64,000 nt of DNA from Planctomycetota bacterium (lineage in GTDB: Bacteria > Planctomycetota > Planctomycetia > Gemmatales > Gemmataceae). The stretch is taken from contig VGXS01000007.1 in NCBI GenBank assembly GCA_016873225.1, positions 61,496 to 125,495 on the forward strand, given 5' to 3'. Made by a program: the position numbers and the translations under genes. The notes beneath the pieces are model-generated. The model did no database searches, was not told the DNA's origin, and was given only the letters and a program-made list of their open reading frames with translations. Positions within the stretch are counted from its first letter, which is position 1, and each line of letters begins with the position of its first letter. Positions 28,615 through 38,403 of the stretch are shown piece by piece.

Positions 28615-28779
28615 CCGGCAAGGATTACCCCGTCCACGCCATTGGCCAAATCGACAGATTATCCTTGCGGACTTGGTTGCCCCCGTGCCGTTGCGCCGGT
28701 TGGGTCCCTATAAATAAATTTGTTCGGATATCAAGAAGCCGAGGGACCACATCCCGACCATTTCACCGAGCACCACTTC

Positions 28780-28856
28780 CACGAGGGGCGCTGCGACGGC
28801 ACAACGGTGCCTGCCAGGCTCGCGGGGGCGGAAAACCTGAAACGGCGCCCGTTCAT
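28780..28856 (+). promoter_or_regulatory. S-adenosylhomocysteine (SAH) riboswitch
   Basis: cACGAGGGGCGCTGCGACGGCACAACGGTGCCTGCCAGGCTCGCGGGGGCGGAAAACCTGAAACGGCGCCCGTTCA matches the SAH riboswitch core: P1 CGAG/CTCG, GCGCTGC, GCCAGGCTCG, and pseudoknot GGGCGC/GCGCCC; immediately upstream of ahcY. Confidence 0.94.
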
Positions 28857-28876
28857 TGTTTCAGGAGACTTTGAAC

Positions 28877-30298
<1,422 letters not shown>

Positions 30299-30325
30299 GA
30301 CTTCGTCATCCCTTGAAACGAACGA

Positions 30326-30353
30326 GCCCGCCGGACAACCGGCGGGCTTTTTT
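30326..30353 (+). terminator. Rho-independent terminator downstream of ahcY
   Basis: GCCCGCCGG-ACAA-CCGGCGGGC followed by TTTTTT. Confidence 0.93.
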
Positions 30354-30375
30354 ACTTTCATTCAGTGCGGTCGGA

Positions 30376-31074
30376 TCAGGCGGCCTTGGCATCTCCCGGG
30401 CCGCCCCGCATTTCCATTCCCCATTTCTCGCGGTCGAGGTGCGGAGCGAATGGCCGCTTCCCGCACAGGACCCTGCCGGCCTGGTACTTGAGGCGTTTGA
30501 GCCAAGGCAACGGCTCGCGCGCGTGTTCGGCCATCTTGCGGCGATAAGTATCAATATCCGACCCCGTTGGCATGCGGGCCTTTTCCCGGAAGGCCACCGA
30601 CCAAACATTGGCCATGCGCCGGGCGGGCCCATGCCAGCCAAGCAGGCGGCGCGAATAGTGGTCTCGCAGCATGAAGTCAAAGGCTTCCGGGGTGAACCGC
30701 CAGTAGTCGCTGGGGTATCCATGGACATGGAAATAAAAAGGTGATGCCACGACAAAGACGCCATCGGGCCTCAGCACCCGCCTGACCTCATCGAAGCCCA
30801 GCCAGAAACGCTGAACATGCTCGAAGGTGCTCAAGGCCAGGACCGTGCCCACGCTGCCGGATGTCTGCGGCAGGTTTTCCACGCTGGCGACGCAGTCGAC
30901 CCCGGGTCCGGCCCGGAAATCGACCCCGGTGTAGTCGCTGCCGGGAAAAAGAGACCGGAGGTTGATGTCGTCGCTGGCGCCTTCCACCTGCATGGAGCCG
31001 ATTTCAAGAAACGGCCCGGGCAGGTGGAACGATTCGGCAACGGCCCGCATCATGCCGCGGAGGAACTGGTTCAT
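30376..31074 (-). CDS. Class I SAM-dependent methyltransferase
   Basis: PFLEIGSMQVEGASDDINLRSLFPGSDYTGVDFRAGPGVD...STFEHVQRFWLGFDEVRRVLRPDGVFVVASPF. Confidence 0.82.
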   Translation of the reverse strand: MNQFLRGMMRAVAESFHLPGPFLEIGSMQVEGASDDINLRSLFPGSDYTGVDFRAGPGVDCVASVENLPQTSGSVGTVLALSTFEHVQRFWLGFDEVRRVLRPDGVFVVASPFYFHVHGYPSDYWRFTPEAFDFMLRDHYSRRLLGWHGPARRMANVWSVAFREKARMPTGSDIDTYRRKMAEHAREPLPWLKRLKYQAGRVLCGKRPFAPHLDREKWGMEMRGGPGDAKAA

Positions 31075-31327
31075 GCTGGGGATTCATCCTTCAGGACAAC
31101 AAGATGAGTTGAGTTGACCTGAAGTGCCGCCATGGAAGCAAGGCAAATGCGGCGGTTTCGGCCCCGCCGTTGTGGAACAACCAGCCGATTACTTCTGTTG
31201 ATGCGTTTGCCATGCAAAGTGAGTTTTCCTTTGTTTCATTTTCCTCGAATCCTCATCAAACCGCCATTGCCCAAGCCTTGGCTCGGCATGAGGATACTCC
31301 GATCGCTCGATGAGTGGAGACACGCCG

Positions 31328-32542
31328 ATGCTTCGCAGAATTTCGTTGGTCGTTTTTGCCGGTTGCTGTGTCGCCTTGGCGGCTTGGGCCTCGCAGGCTG
31401 GTGGCCCGGCCAAGGGCAAAACCTTCCTGAAGGGCAACCTTCACACCCATTCGCTTTGGAGCGACGGCGACGACTTTCCCGAAATGATCGCCGAATGGTA
31501 CAAGTCGCATGGTTACGACTTCCTCGCCCTCACCGAGCACAATGTCATCGCCTCGGGCATCAAATGGGTCGACGCCGCCAACAACAAGACCCGGGAACAG
31601 GCCGTCGAAAAAGTCTCCAAGCGGTTCGGGCCCGACTGGCTTGAGAAGCGGGTGGAGAAGGACCGCCCCCAGGTGCGCCTGAAGACGCTTGAGGAGGTGA
31701 AGGCCAAGGTTGAGGAACCGGGCAGGTTCATCCTCGTGCAGGGGGAGGAGATCACCCACAAGTTCGGCAAGCTTCCCGTGCACATGAACGCCATCAACCT
31801 CGCCTCGGTGATCAAGCCGGCCGATTGCGCCAGCGTCGCGGAAACCATCACCGTGAATGTCAGGCAGGTGAACGAGCAGAAAGCCAAAACCGGCCGCGAG
31901 ATCGTCACCTTCCTGAATCACCCCAATTTCAACTGGGGGGTGAACGCCGACGACATGACGCAGGCCGAGGAACTCAGGTTCTTCGAGGTGTATAACGGCC
32001 ACCCGGGCACCAACCAGAATGGCGACAAGGAGCGTCCCGGTTGTGAGCGCCTGTGGGACCTGGTGATCTCGCGAAGGTACAAGGCCAACCGCCCGGCGCC
32101 GCTTCTGGGCATGGCGACTGACGATTCACACAACTACCATGTCAGCTCGATGTAGTCGCCGACTCCCGGCCGCGGCTGGGTGATGGTGCGCGCCGAGTCG
32201 CTTGAACCGGCGGCCCTGGCCCGGACCATGCGCGACGGCGCCTTCTACGCGTCGACGGGAGTGTCGCTGGCGAATGTGAGTTACCCCAAGAAAGTGCTCG
32301 GCCTGCGGATCCAGCCGGAACCCGGCGTTACCTACACCACCACTTTCCATGCCACCATGAAGGACGCCGGCCCCGATGGCATCGGCGTCGTTGTTTCCAA
32401 GGTTGAGGGAACCGAGGCCGCCTACGAGTTCAAGGGCACCGAGCTTTATGTGCGCGCCAAGGTGACATCGTCGAAGCCGCATCCCAATCCGTCGTACGCG
32501 GGCGAGGTCGAATGCGCCTGGACCCAGCCACAGAGGCCGTGA
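31328..32542 (+). pseudogene. PHP/CehA-McbA-type metal-dependent phosphoesterase with a single in-frame TAG at 32153-32155
   Basis: KGNLHTHSLWSDGDDFPEMIAEWYKSHGYDFLALTEHN...GMATDDSHNYHVSSM*SPTPGRGWVMVRAESLEPAALARTMRDGAFYASTGV; both halves lie in the same frame. Confidence 0.8.
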
Positions 32543-32559
32543 TGGAAAAAGGCTAGAGC

Positions 32560-33170
32560 AAAATTCAAATAACCGACCTGCTCAAGACCCCAGCACCCGC
32601 CATCATTCTGTTAGTCCTTTCATGTCCCTGAAGCGTCGAACGACGCGAGTGACCTCTGACTGGCGCCAGATTGTTGAATGTCCGCGAGGGCCCATCACTC
32701 CGCTGGGGGCTCCTAAGCATCGTCGGCCTTTGTCTGGCTTTCATGTTGAGATCCGTTTAGGAGCCATGAACGAAGTGAGGGGCGAGTCGATCAAGGAATA
32801 ATACCAGGATCCATAGCAGAAACAAAAGAGCCCTAGTGGAGCCGAAGTGGGTGGGTATATTGAAATATGCCCGATTTTCATTTTTTTCGAGATTATCAAT
32901 CCAACTCATCTATTTGAAGCCCGATCTAGGGCGGGCTTCCATTTGGTAAACTGCAAAAAAAGATCATGATCCAGAAACAAAAAACTCCCTGCGAAACCGA
33001 AGGCGGAGTGAGCGAGGCGTATTGACATTCATTCACTCACTCCGGTGCTTCGCACCTCCGTTCTTGGCCCTATGTGATATGCTCAATTTGTATTTTTATC
33101 GGTATTATTAATCCAAATTATATATTTAAAACCATGTGTGGGAGGGCGCCTGCCCGCGGCGGCTCACTGG
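32560..33170. other. AT-rich structured non-coding intergenic island with degenerate duplication
   Basis: No convincing CDS; base composition differs from flanks; several inverted repeats (32633-32646, 32708-32765, 32916-32939, 33004-33056); about 32810-32940 resembles about 32970-33155. Confidence 0.65.
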
Positions 33171-33199
33171 TGATTGATGCTGTCGAGATCCCGCTCAAC

Positions 33200-34597
33200 T
33201 CACGCGATTATCTCCCGGACCACATGGCCATGCACATCGGTGAGGCGGTAGTCGCGGCCACCGAACCGGTAGGTGAGTTTCTCATGGTCGAGGCCCATCA
33301 GGTGAAGGATGGTGGCATGGAGGTCGTGGACATGCACCTTGTTTTCCACCGCGTGCCAGCCGAACTCATCGGTCGCTCCGTGTGTCATCCCTCCCTTGAT
33401 GCCTCCGCCGGCAAGCCACATCGTGAATCCAAACGGGTGGTGTTCGCGCCCGTTGCCCCGTTCGGCGGTCGGCGTGCGGCCGAACTCGCCGCCCCACACC
33501 ACCAGCGTGTCGTCGAGCATTCCCCTGGACTTGAGATCGGCCAAAAGCGCCGCGATGGGGCGGTCCACGGCCTGGCAGCGCCGGGGGAGGTTCTCGCGGA
33601 TGTTGCTGTGGTGGTCCCAGGCGTTGTTGGCCGGGGCATCGAAAAGCTGCACGAACCTCACGCCCCGTTCCAGCAGGCGCCGGCCCAGCAGGCACTGGCG
33701 GGCGAACAGGTCGGTGGCCGGTGAACCGACTCCGTACGACGCCTTGACGCTTTCGGGTTCGCGCGACAGGTCGAAGGCTTCCGGCGCCTCCGACTGCATC
33801 CGGAACGCCAGTTCGAACGAGGCGATGCGGGCGTCGAGCGAGGAATCCGGCGGCCGCGAATTCCTGTGGATCTCGTTGAGCCGCCTGAGGGATTCGAGCT
33901 TTCGCCTTTGTCCTTCAAGGCCGCCCGCCGAAGCGAGGTTGGCGACCGGATTGGCCATGTCGCGAACGAGCGTGCCCTGGTAGGCGCTTGGCAGGAAACT
34001 TGACGCCCACAGTTGCGCGCCCTGGAACACATCAGCCGGGCTGACCACCACGAATCCCGGCAGGTCCTGGTTCTCGGTGCCAAGGCCATACAACAGCCAT
34101 GAACCGATGCTGGGCCGCGAGAAAGCCTGCTCTCCCGTGCACATCTGGAGGGCCGCGCCCGTGTGGTTGATGTTGTCGGCGACCATCGAACGGATGACGC
34201 AGATGTCGTCAATCCGGGAGGCGACATTGGGAAGCAGTTCGCTCACCTCCAGGCCCGATTGCCCGTGCCTGGAGAACTTCCAGGGGGAGGCGAACAATTC
34301 GCCGGTCTTGGTGCGCTCAAGCCTGGGTTTCTCGAAAGGCAGCGGCTTGCCGTTGTCCCGCGAAAGCCTCGGCTTGGGGTCGAACAGGTCGACATGGCTC
34401 GGTCCGCCCGGCATGTAGAGGAAGATGACGCGGCGGGCCCTGGGTTCATGATGCGGGTTGAGCACCGCGAACGGGTTGGCGGCGCGGGCCTCAAGGCCGC
34501 TTTTCCTTTCCGCCGCGGCGAGCATGTCGGCAAGGGCGAGCATGCCGAACCCGGCGCCGGAATTCGCGAGGATTCGTCTCCGACTAAGCCGATTCAT
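33200..34597 (-). CDS. DUF1501 domain-containing Tat-exported protein (pair D)
   Basis: MNRLSRRRILANSGAGFGMLALADMLAAA; MPGGPSHVDLFDPKPRLSRDNGKPLP; VVWGGEFGRTPTAERGNGREHHPFGFTMWLAGGGIKGG. Confidence 0.93.
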   Translation of the reverse strand: MNRLSRRRILANSGAGFGMLALADMLAAAERKSGLEARAANPFAVLNPHHEPRARRVIFLYMPGGPSHVDLFDPKPRLSRDNGKPLPFEKPRLERTKTGELFASPWKFSRHGQSGLEVSELLPNVASRIDDICVIRSMVADNINHTGAALQMCTGEQAFSRPSIGSWLLYGLGTENQDLPGFVVVSPADVFQGAQLWASSFLPSAYQGTLVRDMANPVANLASAGGLEGQRRKLESLRRLNEIHRNSRPPDSSLDARIASFELAFRMQSEAPEAFDLSREPESVKASYGVGSPATDLFARQCLLGRRLLERGVRFVQLFDAPANNAWDHHSNIRENLPRRCQAVDRPIAALLADLKSRGMLDDTLVVWGGEFGRTPTAERGNGREHHPFGFTMWLAGGGIKGGMTHGATDEFGWHAVENKVHVHDLHATILHLMGLDHEKLTYRFGGRDYRLTDVHGHVVREIIA

Positions 34598-34628
34598 GAC
34601 GAACTACCCCCTTCCGGAACTTTTCAAT

Positions 34629-36959
34629 TCAATCCAGATAAACAAACTCGTTTCCGCAGATCAGGACATGGGCCAGGTCTGTCCAGCCATGGTCCTTGCC
34701 GGCGTTGGCAGGCGAGGCGAGAAGGTCCCTGGCCAGGGAAACCTCCCCGGGCGCGGGCTCCCTTGCCAGGGCGAGCCGGAACATTCGCGCGACGCGGTCA
34801 TCTCCTCCCCGGGGCACCTCCCGGGCGGCCCTTTCGGCCAGGTGCCGGGCCTGGGATTGGGCGAAGGCGTGATTGAGCATGAACAGGGCCTGGGGGGCCA
34901 CGGTGCTGGATCCCCGAGATTCCACCGAGGCATCAGGGTTGGCGGCGTCGAACAGGGTGGCGAAATTCGCCCTGTCCCAGCGGGCCGTCTGCACATAAAG
35001 GGATCGGTTCGCGACATTGATGTCGTGGGTCGCCGGTCCAAGGGGCGCCAAGTCGAGCCTGCCGGAGACGGCCAGCATGGCGTCGCGGATCTCCTCGGCC
35101 TCGAGGCGCCTTGGGGTGAAGCGGGCCAACCAGCGGTTTTCCGGGTCGCGTGACACCGATTCGTGCGTCGATTTTGCGGACCGGGCGTAAGCCTCCGAAA
35201 GAATGATCCGCCGGTGCAGTTTCTTGAGTGACCATCCATCGGCGATGAATGTCGCCGCCAGCCAGTCGAGCAGTTCCGGATGGGATGGCGGTTCCGAAAG
35301 GAGGCCGAAGTTGTTCGGGGTGCGAACAAGTCCCGATCCGAAGTGCCAGGCCCAGGTCCGATTGACGATCACCCTCGCGGTGAGCGGATTTTCCGGGGAG
35401 GCGACCCATTCGGCCAACTCAAGCCGGCCGCTGCCCGACTTGATAGGGGTGGCGCGGGTACCCGACAGGAATGCCGGCATTCCGCGCGGCACCACCGGCC
35501 CCAGGCGGGTGTAGCTTCCGCGGATGTGGATCGGCACATCCTGGATGCCGGGAAACAACCCGCCAGGCACCCCTCCCTCGCTCACGGCCAGCGCCATGGG
35601 CGGTTCGGGTGGAAGTTCCCCCTTGAGCCTGTCCCGGGTTTCCACGAGGATTTCGCGGGTGGGATCGTTCGCCGCCGGCTTGGGGTTCCTCCGGTCCATG
35701 TCGGCGAGGATGGCGTTCAACCCGGCTATCTGCTTCAGTATGCGGTCGCGTTTATCCAAAATATCCCGCGGAGCCAGCGGCCGGCGCTGCAGCGTGATCT
35801 CGCCCCCCTTGGCGCCCAGTTCCTTCAGCATGCGCGTGCTGTAGAAGATCCCCGCCAGCGCGTAGTAATCGCGGTTGGTGATCGGGTCGAACTTGTGGTC
35901 GTGGCAGCGGGCGCAGCCGATCGTGATGCCCATGAAGGCCTTGCCGATCGTGTCAACCTGGTCGTCGACCATGTCGCTGACCATCTTTTCCTTGTCGGCG
36001 TCTCCGCGGTCCCAGGCGCCGTTGACCAGGAAGGCGGTGGCGACGAGGCCGTCGGCGGACGGTTGTTTCCCATCGAGGCCGGGCAGCAGGTCGCCGGCGA
36101 TCTGGTTCATGATGAACCGGTTGAACGGGAGGTCGCTGTTGAGGCCATGCACCACCCAGTCGCGGTAACGCCACGCCTCGAGCGGTTCGCACACCGGATT
36201 GCGCGCCTTCGGGTTGCCGTCGTGGTAGTCGGCGTACCGGGCGACATCAAGCCAGTGGCGCGCCCAGCGCTGGCCATGGGCTGGCGAAGCCAGCAACCGG
36301 TCGACCACCTTCCCGAGCGCGCCGGGCGAATCATCCTTCTGGAAGTCGTCCAACTCCCCGGGGGTGGGAGGTATGCCGATGAGGTCGAAAGTGACCCGCC
36401 TGAGGAGCGCTCGCTTGTCCGCGGGCGGGGCGGGCTTCAGGCCGGCCGCGTCGATCTTCGCTTGGATGAAGGCGTCGATCGGATTGTCCGGCCGGGGTTC
36501 AATACGAGGCGCATCCGGCATCTTCACGGGCTGGAAGGCCCACCAGTCGCGCTGTTTTTGGGTGATCGGGGATGCCGTTTGCGCCTGCGAAGCCTTGCCT
36601 GGATCCGGCCAGGGCGCGCCCGAGTTGATCCACGCGGAAACAAGCCCGATCTCCCTGTCGGTCAGCTTGCCCTTGGGCGGCATTTTGGGTTCGCCCGTGT
36701 AACCGATCGCCTTGATGAGCAGGCTGTCGGCCGCCTTGCCTGGAATCACGGCGGGGCCGGTGTCGCCGCCCTTGAGCAGCGCCGCCCGGGAATCGAGCCT
36801 GAGGCCGCCCTTGGCTTTTTCGGGCCCGTGGCATGACTGGCACTTTTCCACTAGCAAAGGGCGGATGTGCTTTTCAAAGTCGTCGGAGGGGCGCGCCTGG
36901 AACAACGGGCCCGCCGCGAGGATGGCGACCGCGAGCCCAAGGCGGGGTGCCGTCATCAC
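34629..36959 (-). CDS. PSD1 / DUF1549-DUF1553 cytochrome-domain protein (pair D)
   Basis: VEKCQSCHGPEKAKGGLRLDSRAALLKGGDTGPAVIPG; CARCHDHKFDPITNRDYYALAGIFYS. Confidence 0.94.
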   Translation of the reverse strand: MMTAPRLGLAVAILAAGPLFQARPSDDFEKHIRPLLVEKCQSCHGPEKAKGGLRLDSRAALLKGGDTGPAVIPGKAADSLLIKAIGYTGEPKMPPKGKLTDREIGLVSAWINSGAPWPDPGKASQAQTASPITQKQRDWWAFQPVKMPDAPRIEPRPDNPIDAFIQAKIDAAGLKPAPPADKRALLRRVTFDLIGIPPTPGELDDFQKDDSPGALGKVVDRLLASPAHGQRWARHWLDVARYADYHDGNPKARNPVCEPLEAWRYRDWVVHGLNSDLPFNRFIMNQIAGDLLPGLDGKQPSADGLVATAFLVNGAWDRGDADKEKMVSDMVDDQVDTIGKAFMGITIGCARCHDHKFDPITNRDYYALAGIFYSTRMLKELGAKGGEITLQRRPLAPRDILDKRDRILKQIAGLNAILADMDRRNPKPAANDPTREILVETRDRLKGELPPEPPMALAVSEGGVPGGLFPGIQDVPIHIRGSYTRLGPVVPRGMPAFLSGTRATPIKSGSGRLELAEWVASPENPLTARVIVNRTWAWHFGSGLVRTPNNFGLLSEPPSHPELLDWLAATFIADGWSLKKLHRRIILSEAYARSAKSTHESVSRDPENRWLARFTPRRLEAEEIRDAMLAVSGRLDLAPLGPATHDINVANRSLYVQTARWDRANFATLFDAANPDASVESRGSSTVAPQALFMLNHAFAQSQARHLAERAAREVPRGGDDRVARMFRLALAREPAPGEVSLARDLLASPANAGKDHGWTDLAHVLICGNEFVYLD

Positions 36960-38386
36960 GCGAGGATCTCCCTGACAACCTCGCCGTGCACATCGGTGAG
37001 CCGCTGGTCGCGGCCCCCGTGCCGGAATGTGAGGCGTTTGTGGTCGAGGCCGAGCTGGTGCAGGATGGTGGCGTGGATGTCGTGGACGGTGAGCGGATTC
37101 ACGACGGCGGCGTTGCCGAATTCATCGGTTTGCCCGAAGGCCGAGCCGGCCTTGAAGCCGCCGCCCGCCAGGAACAGGGTGAAGCCGTTGACATGGTGGT
37201 CGCGGCCGCAATTGGGGCCGACCGCCGGCGTGTGCGGCGTGCGGCCCATCTCGCCGGCCCACAGGATGATCGTCTGGTCGAGAAGGCCCCTCCTCTTGAG
37301 GTCGATGATGAGCGCGGCGACCGATTGCTCGGTGACGCGCGCGTTTTTCTCATGGTTCACCTTGAGCATCCCATGCTGGTCCCATGGGGAGTTGTTGCCA
37401 TCGAAACTCGGGCAGGTGATCTCGATGAAACGCACACCGGCCTCGACCATGCGCCGGGCGCGGATGGCCTGGGTGGCGTAGTACCTCTGGTGCTCGTCCT
37501 TCGAGTCGACCCCGTAAAGCCGGCGGATGCTTTCCGGTTCGGCGCTGATGTCGGCCAGCGCGGGAACCTCGGCCTGCATGCGGAAGGCGGTTTCTAGGTT
37601 CGCGATGGCCCCCTCGATTCTTCCCGGGTCCGGCGCCAGTCTGGCGAAGGCCGCGTCCTGCTCGGTGACCAGGGCCAGCTTGCGTCGTTGCACATCGGCG
37701 GCGTCCCGGGGAAGGATGTTGTCCACGGGAACACCCTTGGCGCGCATCGCCGTGGCCTGGTGGCTCGCCGGCAGGAACGAACTTCCAAAGTTCTCGAGTC
37801 CGCCGTTGGGCACCCAATCGTTGTTGAGCACGATGTATCCTGGCAGGTTCCGGTTCTCCGACCCCAGGCCGTAGGAGACCCATGAGCCGAAGCTGGGCGC
37901 CTGGCCGAGGCTTCGCCCCGTATGCAGCAGCAGGTTGGATTGGCCGTGAAGCGGGAGTTCCCCGACCATCGAATTGACGACACAAAGTTCGTCGGCCACG
38001 CCCGCGAGGTGGGGAAATAGTTCGCTTACCCAAAGGCCGGAACGCCCCCTTTGGCGGAATTCCCACGGGCTGCCAAGCCAGACCCGGTTCGGAGCCGACT
38101 GCGACTTCTTCGAGACGGCCGACTGACCGATCCTTTGCCCCTCGCGCATCTTGAGCATCGGCTTGGGATCGAAGGTATCCACATGGCTGGGGCCGCCGTC
38201 CATGAAGCAGAAGATGACGCTCCTGGCCTTGGGCGCGTGGTGTGTCTCGGCACCGGCCCGGTCCGCGAGGAGGCCATTGAAGGCCAGCCAGCCGAATCCC
38301 ATCGAGGAGCCCCGCAGCCAGTCCCGCCTGCGGGGAAGATCGAGGTCGCCACGATCATTCCGTCCAGGTCCGGCGCTGCCGTTCAT
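36956..38386 (-). CDS. DUF1501 domain-containing protein (pair C)
   Basis: MDGGPSHVDTFDPKPMLKMREGQRIG; ILWAGEMGRTPHTPAVGPNCGRDHHVNGFTLFLAGGGFKAG. Confidence 0.93.
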   Translation of the reverse strand: MNGSAGPGRNDRGDLDLPRRRDWLRGSSMGFGWLAFNGLLADRAGAETHHAPKARSVIFCFMDGGPSHVDTFDPKPMLKMREGQRIGQSAVSKKSQSAPNRVWLGSPWEFRQRGRSGLWVSELFPHLAGVADELCVVNSMVGELPLHGQSNLLLHTGRSLGQAPSFGSWVSYGLGSENRNLPGYIVLNNDWVPNGGLENFGSSFLPASHQATAMRAKGVPVDNILPRDAADVQRRKLALVTEQDAAFARLAPDPGRIEGAIANLETAFRMQAEVPALADISAEPESIRRLYGVDSKDEHQRYYATQAIRARRMVEAGVRFIEITCPSFDGNNSPWDQHGMLKVNHEKNARVTEQSVAALIIDLKRRGLLDQTIILWAGEMGRTPHTPAVGPNCGRDHHVNGFTLFLAGGGFKAGSAFGQTDEFGNAAVVNPLTVHDIHATILHQLGLDHKRLTFRHGGRDQRLTDVHGEVVREILA

Positions 38387-38403
38387 GACACCTCCCTCGC
38401 CTT

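Noticed and set aside
32153-32155. Selenocysteine or pyrrolysine recoding to explain the interrupted PHP gene
   Set aside because: The codon is TAG, not TGA, and no pyl evidence is visible in the window; a nonsense mutation or sequence error is simpler.
32560-33170. CRISPR array or intact insertion sequence in the AT-rich island
   Set aside because: Only two degenerate copies with no regular spacers, no transposase ORF and no clear terminal inverted repeats with target duplication.
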